This document shows positions 24,036 to 33,417 of a stretch of 35,870 bases of DNA, one piece after another. The number at the start of each line of letters is the position of its first letter. Positions within the stretch are counted from its first letter, which is position 1. Location of the stretch: positions 1 to 35,870 of the forward strand of contig JAISED010000023.1 of assembly GCA_031264295.1 (NCBI GenBank). The letters are read 5' to 3'. A program made the translations under genes and the position numbers. This stretch comes from Eubacteriales Family XIII. Incertae Sedis bacterium. GTDB taxonomy: Bacteria > Bacillota > Clostridia > Peptostreptococcales > Anaerovoracaceae. The notes under the pieces are model-generated. The model had not been told where the DNA came from, did not search any database, and was given only the letters and a program-made list of their open reading frames with translations.

Positions 24036-26999
24036 ATGAAAAAATTCTGCTCATTGCTTGTTTGTGTAATGTTGTTCGTTACATGTCCATTGAGTCCCTT
24101 GGCGATCGGCGGGGAACCGTTCGACGCTTTTTCATTCCAGTACAGCCCGATGACCGACGCAGAGGTGTTTGCAAAGCTTGATGCCGCACCCCGCGCGCCC
24201 GAAGGCGGCGGCATATTGTCGCAGCTTTCCGGGAAGACGTATAAAATTACGAGCGAGCCGAGTCTGACGCTTGAACTCACCTTCGACGCACAAAGCGCGG
24301 ACGTTTCGGTTTCCGCCCAGTTGCCGCCGATTTTTGGGGCAACCGAACCCACGCAGCTAGAGTTCACATCGGAGTATGCGGGGCTTGCGTCGGGCGACTT
24401 CGTGCTTGTAGGGTTTCGTGAACCCGACACTGCGAAGGCTTGGGCCGTCGTTTTGAATCTAAAGAACGGTCTTGCGGCTGCCTACGAGGTGTTTTTCAAG
24501 GAAACCCCATCCGAGTGGTTTGGTCTAACACCCGCGCGTGAAACGCAGCGGAATGTTTATATTGGTAAAATTGAGGGCGTCGGTTCTTCCGTGAAACTGC
24601 CATCGGCCACAAACCGCTTGACCGGTAAAGCGGTTTTGTGGGAAAACGATCTGGGAAGGTTCTACACAAACTATGGCACAAACTCGTGGTCTGCTTTCTA
24701 TCCGCTCGGGCAGCCGGAAGGCTTGGCCGGATCATGGACGGCGCCGTCCGATTATTTAGACTTCCATGACGCGCGCCACTTCTTGTACTCCCGTACGGAA
24801 TCCTACTACTCCGGTGCGACCTTGGTCGAGCTGCTCGACCTGCATCTCGTATCGCAGATCGGTCTTAAAATCGGCTTCGACGCAGACGACACACTGGAGT
24901 TTAAGCTATACCGCGGCGACGGCAAAATCCTGGGTTCGTACGCAGCCTACGGCGGTTTTGCTGCGTCCGAGGCAGTAGGCAACCCAGCTTTTCGTTGGGG
25001 TTATAGACCGAGCAGCGAAAAGCTGACAGAAGAGGAGGTCATTGAGGCGATAGAAGTCGAAGGTTCCTGGACCAACGCATTTGGGGGCCCCGGCAAAGAA
25101 GAAAGGATGTATCCATTATCGGACAAACTCAACGGCGAGGCATTTTCGCTCGTATTTGACGACGGCCTCACGCTGGAGTATCAGTTCACGGATGTCAACG
25201 ATCTGAAATTCCGCGAGGCAGGCGCGCAGGATTGGAAGACCGGGCGCTATGAGGCTTTCGAGGTTGACGCCAATCTTATCTTCTTTACACATGCGATCGA
25301 TGATAAGTTCCCGGATAAGATCTACTTGAACGTCGTTGATTTCGACAACGGACTCGCCACCTGCATGAACTCGGAGATCCTTGTGGATGAGGCGACTCCG
25401 CGCATGTGCATCCCTACCTTCCATTTCGGCGTCCTAAACAAGAGCGGCATAACGCCGGTCTCAGAGCGCCACGGTTTCTCCAAAGGTCTGCTGGGCAGAT
25501 CGTTCACGTGGACGTATAACGACACCATGGTTTCGCAGCATTATTATGCCACACCCGACTCTCTGTATTATGCGATCATGGGGGAGAGCGGCGATGCTTT
25601 CCTGATGTGGAGCTGCGACGCTTGGTATGTGAAATTCCGTGAAAACGTCTACCTTATCAGTTGGCTGGAGTCGTTTGGATCGGGTCAGAACGATTCCAAG
25701 ATCTTCAACCTGAACACTATGCACGACGCCGGCGTTTGCTATGGCATCCCCGACGGGGGGCCATTTGAATACAACACGTACGGTTCGGAGGCGAGGCACG
25801 CCGGTACGGTCGACGTGTCTTCGATTTATGGGAAAGAGAGCCAGCCGGAACAGTCTTATACCGTGAGATATGAGTTAAACGGCGGCACAGGAAGCTCTGT
25901 TACAGACAGCACGTTGTACTCGCCCGGCGCGTCCGTCGTCGTGAAGGGCATTGGAAATGCCACAAGATCAGGCTACACCTTCGCGGGTTGGAACACGGCG
26001 GCGAACGGCACAGGCGTCGCATATCAGCCGGGGGTAAGCTTCACCATTAATAGGAACACCCCATTGTACGCCCAGTGGACGCGAGTCAACAACAATAACA
26101 GCAGCAGCAGCGCCGGCAGCGGCAGCGGCGGCGGAGGAGGCTCGGTCGTCACCCATCAGGTGACATTCGACAGCCAGGGCGGCAGCGCTGTGGCGGCGCA
26201 GACGGTGACGAGCGGCCGCGCAGCGGTAAGCCCCACGAACCCGACGCGCGCAGGCTATGTCTTCGGCGGCTGGTACACGGACGCGGCGGTGACGAGCGCC
26301 TACAGCTTCACCACACTCGTCACGGCGCCTATCACGCTGTATGCCAAGTGGGCGGAGGACGACGGCACAGGCGCCGCGGAGACCCCCGCCGAGATTCCAG
26401 TGACTTCGACTCTCAACGAGACGCCGTTTTCCGACGTCGTCGGGCACTGGGGCTATGGGGACATAGAATACGCCTACAAGGCCGGCTGGATGAACGGCGC
26501 CTCCGCGAACCAATTCGCGCCGAACGTCCAGATCGAACGCGGCATGATCGTCACAGCGCTGTGGCGGATTGAGGGTTCACCGGCTCCCACGGCGCCGGCG
26601 TCGTTTAACGATGTGGAGGCGAACGCCTACTACGCGCAGGCAGTGGCCTGGGCGGCGGAACACAACGTGGTGAACGGCGTTGGCGACGGACTGTTTGCGC
26701 CGCTGCGTCAGGTGACGCGTGAACAGGTGGCTACGATCCTCTATCGGTACGCGCAGTACAAGCAGTATGACGTGAGTGCACAGGGTGATCTGAGCAAGCT
26801 CCCGGACGCCTCGGCCATCTCCGGATACGAGGATGCTCGCGCGTCTGTCGCATGGGCTGTGGGTGCGGAGTTGCTCCGCGGCCGTGATAGCGGCGTGCTG
26901 GATCCGCTCGGTACTGCCACTCGTGCTGAAATGGCCGCCCTCCTGCATCGCTTCCACCTCGCCTTCGCGGCGCCGGCGGCGCCGGCCGAAGGGGAATAA
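24036..26999 (+). CDS. SLH-anchored exported protein with two tandem MoaF-like units
   Basis: A 987-residue exported protein with a signal peptide (1-25). Residues about 64-305 and 366-600 each resemble a full MoaF protein, i.e. an N- and a C-terminal lipocalin-like barrel. In unit 2, LNGEAFSLVFDDGLTLEYQF opens the N-type half and LLGRSFTWTYND opens the C-type half, which continues to a VYLISWLES segment; unit 1 has LSGKTYKI and LTGKAVLW at matching places. Two InlB-type repeats (about 606-680 and 700-775) and a Ser/Gly linker precede three SLH domains (about 800-980, first with FSDVVGHWGYGDIEYA). MoaF-type barrels bind small aromatic or hydrophobic ligands or cofactors in other settings; a surface ligand-binding role is inference. 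The start is ATG 24036 with AAAAGGAG; an in-frame TTG at 23985 has no site. Codons near the 3' end are more GC-rich. Confidence 0.8.
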   Translation: MKKFCSLLVCVMLFVTCPLSPLAIGGEPFDAFSFQYSPMTDAEVFAKLDAAPRAPEGGGILSQLSGKTYKITSEPSLTLELTFDAQSADVSVSAQLPPIFGATEPTQLEFTSEYAGLASGDFVLVGFREPDTAKAWAVVLNLKNGLAAAYEVFFKETPSEWFGLTPARETQRNVYIGKIEGVGSSVKLPSATNRLTGKAVLWENDLGRFYTNYGTNSWSAFYPLGQPEGLAGSWTAPSDYLDFHDARHFLYSRTESYYSGATLVELLDLHLVSQIGLKIGFDADDTLEFKLYRGDGKILGSYAAYGGFAASEAVGNPAFRWGYRPSSEKLTEEEVIEAIEVEGSWTNAFGGPGKEERMYPLSDKLNGEAFSLVFDDGLTLEYQFTDVNDLKFREAGAQDWKTGRYEAFEVDANLIFFTHAIDDKFPDKIYLNVVDFDNGLATCMNSEILVDEATPRMCIPTFHFGVLNKSGITPVSERHGFSKGLLGRSFTWTYNDTMVSQHYYATPDSLYYAIMGESGDAFLMWSCDAWYVKFRENVYLISWLESFGSGQNDSKIFNLNTMHDAGVCYGIPDGGPFEYNTYGSEARHAGTVDVSSIYGKESQPEQSYTVRYELNGGTGSSVTDSTLYSPGASVVVKGIGNATRSGYTFAGWNTAANGTGVAYQPGVSFTINRNTPLYAQWTRVNNNNSSSSAGSGSGGGGGSVVTHQVTFDSQGGSAVAAQTVTSGRAAVSPTNPTRAGYVFGGWYTDAAVTSAYSFTTLVTAPITLYAKWAEDDGTGAAETPAEIPVTSTLNETPFSDVVGHWGYGDIEYAYKAGWMNGASANQFAPNVQIERGMIVTALWRIEGSPAPTAPASFNDVEANAYYAQAVAWAAEHNVVNGVGDGLFAPLRQVTREQVATILYRYAQYKQYDVSAQGDLSKLPDASAISGYEDARASVAWAVGAELLRGRDSGVLDPLGTATRAEMAALLHRFHLAFAAPAAPAEGE

Positions 27000-27013
27000 T
27001 GTAAAACGCTAGA

Positions 27014-27059
27014 AATCAAGTAGGGGGCTGCCCAATGATGGGCAGCCCCCTACTTGATT
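27014..27059 (+). terminator. Strong terminator hairpin after the SLH gene
   Basis: A perfect 21-bp stem (27014-27034 with 27039-27059) has a four-base loop, atga, and is followed by atttatc. It begins 14 bases after the stop codon. Its symmetry means it could work in both directions. The remainder of the gap to 27377 holds only a candidate promoter. Confidence 0.85.
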
Positions 27060-27166
27060 ATTTATCAGAACAGAGTTCAGCTTGTAACGAGTTTCTGCGT
27101 GACGCCATAGGCGTCTATTGCGGCGAATAACGAAAAAATAAAAAAGCTTAGGTTTCGATCTCGCAC

Positions 27167-27195
27167 TTGGCATGAATAGCATTTTCTGATAAACT
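27167..27195 (+). promoter_or_regulatory. Candidate promoter of the helicase-kinase operon
   Basis: TTGGCA (27167-27172), a 17-base spacer and TAAACT (27190-27195) lie after the terminator and about 180 bases before the helicase ATG. The match is moderate. Confidence 0.4.
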
Positions 27196-27377
27196 ATGCT
27201 TATAGCACACTAATTGTTCGGCTTTGTTTAAATTGAGCGCAGAGACGCCATCATTTAACGAGCCAAGGCCGGGAGACAGCAAATTCCTTGATTCCAAGGC
27301 GTTTGTGAACTATCGGCTTTGTTTTTGTATCGTGAATCATGCTGAATTTTATGCAATCGTGAGAACTGGAGGTTATA

Positions 27378-30300
27378 ATGTTTCGACCTGCTTCGGCAAG
27401 CAGACCCAAGGGGGATACAAACGCGATAACAGAAGCGGATCCTATAAATGAGAGCGAGCACGCAAACAAAGGTATTTTGAAGCGCAAAGTTGAGCATTGG
27501 AAGAATCAATTGCTCGACCTCTCAAAGCGTAATAAGATGATAAACTATCGTGAAACGAAACGCACTACGCTGAAAATTCTGGCGCCGGAGTTCACGGAGC
27601 TTTTTAATCGCCTTGCCGTCAATGAGGAAGAACTCACCTTTCAGCGCCCCTTTGACAAGGATTCTGATTTAAGAACGTTTTCAATGTTGTCGCTCTTGGA
27701 AGCATTGTCGTACCCGATTCCTGTTCATGTCGGTGAGATTAAGACTGAAGACTCGCTCGCTGAAAGGAGAATAGCGCTGAACAACCTGCGCTCGAAATCA
27801 AAACTTGCCAGGGATGAACAGGGCGCTAATATCCTCTATCTCTCGTTCGGATTCATCGAGTGGAGAGAAAACAGCGCGTCAAGCGCGCCATGGTTGAGGT
27901 CGCCGGTGCTTATGATGCCTGTGTCGCTGAAACTCAAATCGATACAGGCACCGTATACCTTGCTTCGTTATGATGACGACATCGAAGTTAATCCGACGCT
28001 TGATCACCTCTTTAACGAGCGTTACGGGATAGATTTACCGGCGTTTGAACTTAACGGAGAGGAAAGCATTGAACAGTATATGCAAAATATAGAGGAAATC
28101 GTTGAGGGGTATGGATGGAGGTTGATTCGCGAAGTTAGCCTAGGCTTACTATCTTTTCTCAAAATAAGTATGTATCATGACCTCAATAATAATTACGATC
28201 GAATGCTTAAAAACCCTGTGATCAGAGCAATAAGCGGCGACACAAATGCAGTCGGCAATATTCCGATAGAGGTGATATTCTTCGACCATGACAGCGTGCA
28301 TCCGAATGAGTGTTATCAAGTATTGAATGCGGACTCCAGTCAGCAGGACGCGATTTTACTCGCGAAGAAAGGGTTTAGCTTCGTTATGCAGGGGCCTCCG
28401 GGGACGGGCAAGAGCCAGACCATTACAAACATCATCGCCGAGGCATTGGCGGACGGGAAGACTGTTCTCTTTGTATCTGAAAAAGCCGCTGCTCTTAGGG
28501 TAGTATATAAAAGGCTGACCGAAGTCGGTTTGGATGATTTCTGCCTTGCCTTACACAGCCATAAGGCAAATAAAAAGGAGATTCTGGACAATATAGCCGC
28601 AAATCTTGATTTACCGCGTAAACAGATGAGGGATAGCGATATGTTTGAACTCACTGAATTGTTTCAGGACAGGATGGCCTTGAATCGATACGCCCTAGAC
28701 TTGCACGAAGAAATTCCTCCTTTGGGAAAGAGTTTGTACGATGTGTTTGGGGAACTGATGGCTCTGCGGGATGTCCCATACATTCAGTTCAAGATTGAGC
28801 CGCCCGCGTCAGTTTCTAAGACGTCGGAATCTTCGGCGCCGGTTTCACCTGCGTCCATTTCCGCGGCGCCGGTTTCATCTGCGTCCATTTCTGCGGCCTC
28901 AGAATCATCAGTTTCTCCGGCGGCAATCTCATCATCCGCCTATAATACCATGCTCTATAGGGTGGCCGCCTATGAGAAAGCTTTACAAAATGTTGGAATA
29001 AGGTTTTCCCAAAATCCTTGGGCGGGAACTGTTGTAAAAACGGTGAACCGGTCGTTAAGAGACAAACTGTCACACAATGTAGTGGGACTGGAATGCTTGC
29101 TATCGGTGATGGATGAGTCTCTGTACGAAATTGTAACTTCTTTTGAGTTGAAGGAAGCCTGCACGTGGGCGGATGCTTTATGTGTGATTAAAATATTCGA
29201 GGCTATTGAGAAAACGCCCTTGTTTCCGATGGGATGGTTGCATGATGAGGAGCGCGCCAAACTGCTCGAAACCGCAAAACAGGCCAGGGAGGAAAAGCGG
29301 ATGCTGACCTTCGAGTGTATTTACACCGAATCGCTGGTACTAAATAAAAATGCGATTCTTCGAGAATGGGAAGAATCCGTCTTGACCATAGACGCGAATG
29401 CTATGCTGCGGCGCTTCAAAACGGAATATACGTCATTCCTGAAAATTTTTAAGGCGATGTACCACGCAGATGTAAAAAATGTTCGCGGCTTGTCCAAGAG
29501 GATGGGCGCAAAGTTTTCAGACGCCGAAATAGTTTCAATGCTTCAGCAAATAATTGAAATCAATGAGGAAATACGTTGGCTTTCCGATAACCGGGAGATA
29601 TTAAACACGGCGCGGAATAGGGATTACTCAAAATACACCGAGATGTTCGGTAAGCAGATAATAGGCGTGGATGCGGACTGGAACCCCATTATATCGGACT
29701 TGGAATCGGTGGGAGTTTTACTTGCCCATGAAAACGCAGCGATTATGACAGAATCGTTCATCAGACGTTTCTGCGACAATGCCGACTTCCGCGAGAAGAT
29801 TAAGACGGTAAAGGCCGATTTAGCATACCAAATCGGAGAAAGCTCAAGAGGTTACGCCAAGTTCAAGAAGTTATTCGATAAAACCGTCGACTTTGACAAT
29901 ATGAGGCTTTCTGAACTCGCCGGAAGAATCGCAGCGTGTCTTGACAACATAATGCTGCTTGACGACTGGCTTGCCTGCATCGAGACTAAGGCAAGCTGTG
30001 ATGAACTGGGACTGTCGGACTTTACCGATAAGATAGAGCAGAGCGACAATACGCTCAAAGATGTGGTCAGCATATTCAAACGAGGTTTCTATGAATCGTG
30101 GGTGCAGTCCGTCATAGGCGGCAGAAAAACCGTGGAGCAGTTCCGCCGTCACAACCATGAGGAAAAAATCAAAAGATTTGCCGCGCTTGACGAGCGGCAG
30201 CTGCTTATAGCCCGAGAACGTCTCAGGCAAAGGATCATTAGCGGGATTCCGGATAAAAACATGGTTTTATCCGCCAAGGATGAATTCGGTGTATTGCAGC

Positions 30301-31709
30301 GGGAAATCAACAAAAAACGCCGTATTACGCCATTGAGGAAATTGTTCAAGACCATTCCGAATTTGCTGCTTAAACTTAAACCATGTATGATGATGTCCCC
30401 GCTTTCTGTTGCGTATTTCTTAGAAGCGGGATTATATGAGTTCGATATGGTTATCTTCGACGAGGCGTCACAGATATTCCCGCAAGACGCTGTTGGCTCC
30501 ATCTTCAGGGGCAAGCAGGCCATTATCGCCGGCGACAGCAAGCAGTTGCCTCCGACTAACTTCTTTGCAACCAGTACAAGCAATGACGGCGGCGGCGGCT
30601 TTGAAGAGGAAGATGAAGATAAAGAAGATGAAATGGAAATCTACGATTCCATATTTGAGGAGACCGCAGGCGTTCTTCCAAAACGAACATTGCTCTGGCA
30701 TTATCGCAGTAAGCATGAGAGCCTGATCGCCTTTTCAAATCGGAAGATTTACAAAAACGAGCTTGTCACTTTCCCAAGCAGTGTGAGTGACGGCGCTGAT
30801 ACCGGAGTTGAGTTTGTATTCGTTGAAGACGGGATTTATGAGGGCAAGGGACGAAACACATCTGAAGCCTGCAGATGCGTTGAACTTGTCAGACGGCACA
30901 TAGAGACAAGCCCCGACAGGTCGCTCGGCATAATCGCCTTTAGCGAGAGTCAACAAAAGACCATCGTTGTAGAGCTTCAAAAGTTCAGAGAACAGCATCC
31001 GGAGTATGAAGATTTCTTCTCTGAGGACAGAGAAGATGAGTTCTTTGTAAAAAATCTCGAGAATGTTCAAGGCGACGAGCGGGATACGATTATCTTCAGC
31101 GTCAGCTATGCAAAGACCAAGGAACAGCGTGACGGCAAGCGCCCTATGGCTTTGCGTTTCGGACCTCTCGGTCAGAAAGGCGGAGAACGCCGGCTCAACG
31201 TCGCCATTACCAGGGCAAAATGCAATGTCAAGTTGGTCAGTTCAATACTGCCTTCGGATATAGACTTGAGCCATACTGAGTCCGAGGGCATTAAGATGCT
31301 TCGGCAATACATTGAATTCGCGATGAACGGCGCAGAGGTGCTTCATACAGGGGAAAGGGAGGGCGAAAAGGACGTATTCCTGGATATAGTGGCGGACTTC
31401 CTTATTTCTCACGGATGTAAAATCAAAAAACACGTCGGCTGTTCGGAGTATAAGATCGATATAGCTGTCGTCCACCCAGACAATGAGAATTGCTTTGCCG
31501 CCGGTATTGAGTGTGATGGGCTTTATTACGGCGGGGCTCAAAGTGCAAGGGATCGTGACCATCTGCGTAAATCTATTCTTGAAGCGATGGGATGGCGTAT
31601 TTTCAGGGTTTGGTCGCCCGAATGGATGGCGCGGCAAGACATTGAGGCTGAAAAATTACTGACTTTCATCGACACGGCAATCAAGGAATTCAAAGAGGTG
31701 AAGGTATGA
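27378..31709 (+). CDS. DUF4011/COG1112-type SF1 helicase with C-terminal endonuclease domain
   Basis: Very large (1443 residues) Upf1-like superfamily 1 helicase fused to a nuclease, a type enriched in defence islands. The N-terminal DUF4011 region has HWKNQLLDLSKRNKMINY at about residue 35. Motif I is GPPGTGKS at 339-346. A roughly 680-residue insertion separates it from motif II, FDEAS (Asp1028-Glu1029), which is normal for the family. Motif III GDSKQLPP, HYRSKHESLIAFSN, NVQGDERD and the arginine-finger motif LNVAITRAK complete the core. Residues about 1325-1443 form a Vsr/MTES_1575-like endonuclease, with KIDIAVV and AGIECDG supplying the acidic metal ligands and a GWRIFRVWSPEW end. A Ser/Ala linker at about 475-525 comes from a 30-bp duplication. 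TGGAGG lies five bases before the ATG. It overlaps the kinase gene by four bases, so the two are translationally coupled. Confidence 0.92.
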   Translation: MFRPASASRPKGDTNAITEADPINESEHANKGILKRKVEHWKNQLLDLSKRNKMINYRETKRTTLKILAPEFTELFNRLAVNEEELTFQRPFDKDSDLRTFSMLSLLEALSYPIPVHVGEIKTEDSLAERRIALNNLRSKSKLARDEQGANILYLSFGFIEWRENSASSAPWLRSPVLMMPVSLKLKSIQAPYTLLRYDDDIEVNPTLDHLFNERYGIDLPAFELNGEESIEQYMQNIEEIVEGYGWRLIREVSLGLLSFLKISMYHDLNNNYDRMLKNPVIRAISGDTNAVGNIPIEVIFFDHDSVHPNECYQVLNADSSQQDAILLAKKGFSFVMQGPPGTGKSQTITNIIAEALADGKTVLFVSEKAAALRVVYKRLTEVGLDDFCLALHSHKANKKEILDNIAANLDLPRKQMRDSDMFELTELFQDRMALNRYALDLHEEIPPLGKSLYDVFGELMALRDVPYIQFKIEPPASVSKTSESSAPVSPASISAAPVSSASISAASESSVSPAAISSSAYNTMLYRVAAYEKALQNVGIRFSQNPWAGTVVKTVNRSLRDKLSHNVVGLECLLSVMDESLYEIVTSFELKEACTWADALCVIKIFEAIEKTPLFPMGWLHDEERAKLLETAKQAREEKRMLTFECIYTESLVLNKNAILREWEESVLTIDANAMLRRFKTEYTSFLKIFKAMYHADVKNVRGLSKRMGAKFSDAEIVSMLQQIIEINEEIRWLSDNREILNTARNRDYSKYTEMFGKQIIGVDADWNPIISDLESVGVLLAHENAAIMTESFIRRFCDNADFREKIKTVKADLAYQIGESSRGYAKFKKLFDKTVDFDNMRLSELAGRIAACLDNIMLLDDWLACIETKASCDELGLSDFTDKIEQSDNTLKDVVSIFKRGFYESWVQSVIGGRKTVEQFRRHNHEEKIKRFAALDERQLLIARERLRQRIISGIPDKNMVLSAKDEFGVLQREINKKRRITPLRKLFKTIPNLLLKLKPCMMMSPLSVAYFLEAGLYEFDMVIFDEASQIFPQDAVGSIFRGKQAIIAGDSKQLPPTNFFATSTSNDGGGGFEEEDEDKEDEMEIYDSIFEETAGVLPKRTLLWHYRSKHESLIAFSNRKIYKNELVTFPSSVSDGADTGVEFVFVEDGIYEGKGRNTSEACRCVELVRRHIETSPDRSLGIIAFSESQQKTIVVELQKFREQHPEYEDFFSEDREDEFFVKNLENVQGDERDTIIFSVSYAKTKEQRDGKRPMALRFGPLGQKGGERRLNVAITRAKCNVKLVSSILPSDIDLSHTESEGIKMLRQYIEFAMNGAEVLHTGEREGEKDVFLDIVADFLISHGCKIKKHVGCSEYKIDIAVVHPDNENCFAAGIECDGLYYGGAQSARDRDHLRKSILEAMGWRIFRVWSPEWMARQDIEAEKLLTFIDTAIKEFKEVKV
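28834..28893. repeat. 30-bp tandem duplication inside the helicase gene
   Basis: Two near-identical 30-bp units begin cggcgccggtttca at 28834 and 28864. They encode two copies of a ten-residue Ser/Ala/Pro/Val/Ile unit in a low-complexity linker after the first RecA-like segment. Confidence 0.85.
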
Positions 31710-33376
31710 CGACTCACATGAACGCGCCGGAGACTGTGATTAACAGTGAAATTCTTGAATCATATGAAACGGATGCCGACAGTGCATCATCGAGCGGTCA
31801 GCTATTAGATGCAGGGATGGTCGTCTGCGGAAGGTACATCGTCGAGCGGAGGCTTGAAGTCGCCTCCGGCGAGGCGGATCTGTACCTCTGCTCATACGGG
31901 GATGAAAATTACGTTGCAAAACTGTACAAGCGTCAGGTCGCCGTCAAGCGAGACGTTGTGAATCGTTTGCTGCAAATCGACTCGCCATATGTCGCAAAGC
32001 TCTTTGAATCGTCAACGCATAATGGACTTCCGGTTGAGATTCTGCATTATTACAAAAATGGGAGTCTTCAAGGAAAGACCTGTTCTCATGATGAATTGCT
32101 CCGCATGATTATTCCTAATATTAACGAGGGGTTAAGGGTTCTTCATCAGGCGGGTATTATCCACAAGGATTTAAAACCATCCAATATAATGCTGGCGGAC
32201 GACGGCAAGAGCGCCGCAATAATCGACTTCGGGATAAGTTCTGTTATGAGTGATAGAGGCGCCGTTATCGTGACTAAGACGGGGATGACCCCTGAATACT
32301 CTGCGCCGGAGACTTTCAGGAACCTGTTTCTCGAAGAATCAGACTATTATTCCTTCGGGATAACGTTATTCGAGCTGTTTACCGGGTATGCGCCCTATGC
32401 AAATATGAGCGCAGAAGAAATCGCTCAGTACGTCTCCGTTCAGAGAATTCCGTTTCCGGAGGATATGCCTGCGCCGCTCAGTGATTTTATTTCAGCCTTA
32501 ACATATTATGACATTACTTCTCGCAGCAACAAGAATAATCCGAATCGCCGGTGGACATATGAAGAAGTGAAAAAATGGCTTGCCGGTGAGAGTCTTCTTA
32601 TCCCCGGCGAGGGAGTGGGGAATGTTGGGAAAGGCACCATGCCGCCGTACCGTTTTATGAATGAATCCATAACAGACCTAAAGGCGCTTGTGGAAGCATT
32701 CGCTAAAAACTGGGAAAAGGGGAAAAGAGATCTTTTCCGCGGCATTTTATCCGCTCATTTTCGCGGCTTTAATCAGGAACTTGCAGAACAATGTATGGCC
32801 GCAGAGGAAGAGGCCGGCAGAACAAACGGCAAGGATGATATAATCTTCTGGAAACTGCTGTATAAGTTGAATCCGGGGCTTAAAGGATTCTACTGGAATG
32901 GAAGAACCTTCGAGAGCCTGCCCGCCCTCGGGCGTGAGTTGCTTGACCGGCTGTGGAAGAACGATAGATCACAAGATAAGTATTACAGGACGGTTTTGTC
33001 GGAGAAGCTGCTGACTGAATATGCAGCAATGGCAGCGCCGAAAAACGAGGCCTTGAAAAAAGCTGCCGCCGCTCTTGAAGACTCTTATCAGATTGAAATG
33101 AATGAACGTACCGACATGAAGAAGACATTTTATATGATGGCGTATACATTGTCAGGGCAAAAGTTACTAAACATCGAGGGGCGGCAATTCAGAACCGTCG
33201 GCGAATTCGCCGGGTATATGCGGGAATGCTTTGAAGAATCCGTTGAAGCCTTTGAGCGTGCGTGCCGCAAATTGATCGACTATAATGGCAATCTTGATAT
33301 TCAGCTTGAAACCTGGCTGATAAGCATAGGCAAGAAGAAAGAGCTGGACAATTGGCGCGCGCTTATGAGCGGCTAG
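31706..33376 (+). CDS. Ser/Thr protein kinase with a repeated C-terminal domain
   Basis: Hanks-type kinase, 556 residues, cytosolic with no membrane segment. The glycine-loop region is weak (LEVASGEADLYLC); catalytic Lys72 lies in YVAKLY, the catalytic loop is HKDLKPSN (153-160, Asp155), DFG is 174-176, and TPEYSAPE is the APE motif, so it should be active. After the kinase (about residue 290) comes a helical region with two copies of a motif resembling GRxFxxxxxxxxxL, in FYWNGRTFESLPALG and LNIEGRQFRTVGEFA. Its start ATGA overlaps the helicase stop, and remains of an FHA protein (a phosphothreonine reader) follow. Helicase, kinase and FHA protein thus probably formed one phospho-signalling module. 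The target is unknown. Confidence 0.92.
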   Translation: MTTHMNAPETVINSEILESYETDADSASSSGQLLDAGMVVCGRYIVERRLEVASGEADLYLCSYGDENYVAKLYKRQVAVKRDVVNRLLQIDSPYVAKLFESSTHNGLPVEILHYYKNGSLQGKTCSHDELLRMIIPNINEGLRVLHQAGIIHKDLKPSNIMLADDGKSAAIIDFGISSVMSDRGAVIVTKTGMTPEYSAPETFRNLFLEESDYYSFGITLFELFTGYAPYANMSAEEIAQYVSVQRIPFPEDMPAPLSDFISALTYYDITSRSNKNNPNRRWTYEEVKKWLAGESLLIPGEGVGNVGKGTMPPYRFMNESITDLKALVEAFAKNWEKGKRDLFRGILSAHFRGFNQELAEQCMAAEEEAGRTNGKDDIIFWKLLYKLNPGLKGFYWNGRTFESLPALGRELLDRLWKNDRSQDKYYRTVLSEKLLTEYAAMAAPKNEALKKAAAALEDSYQIEMNERTDMKKTFYMMAYTLSGQKLLNIEGRQFRTVGEFAGYMRECFEESVEAFERACRKLIDYNGNLDIQLETWLISIGKKKELDNWRALMSG

Positions 33377-33417
33377 AGGATGGGAGATATACGCGTATTG
33401 CGAAAGGAGGATAACTG

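Noticed and set aside
27224-27451. Small ORF between the terminator and the helicase
   Set aside because: It has no ribosome binding site, overlaps the helicase start in another frame and shows no protein-like features.
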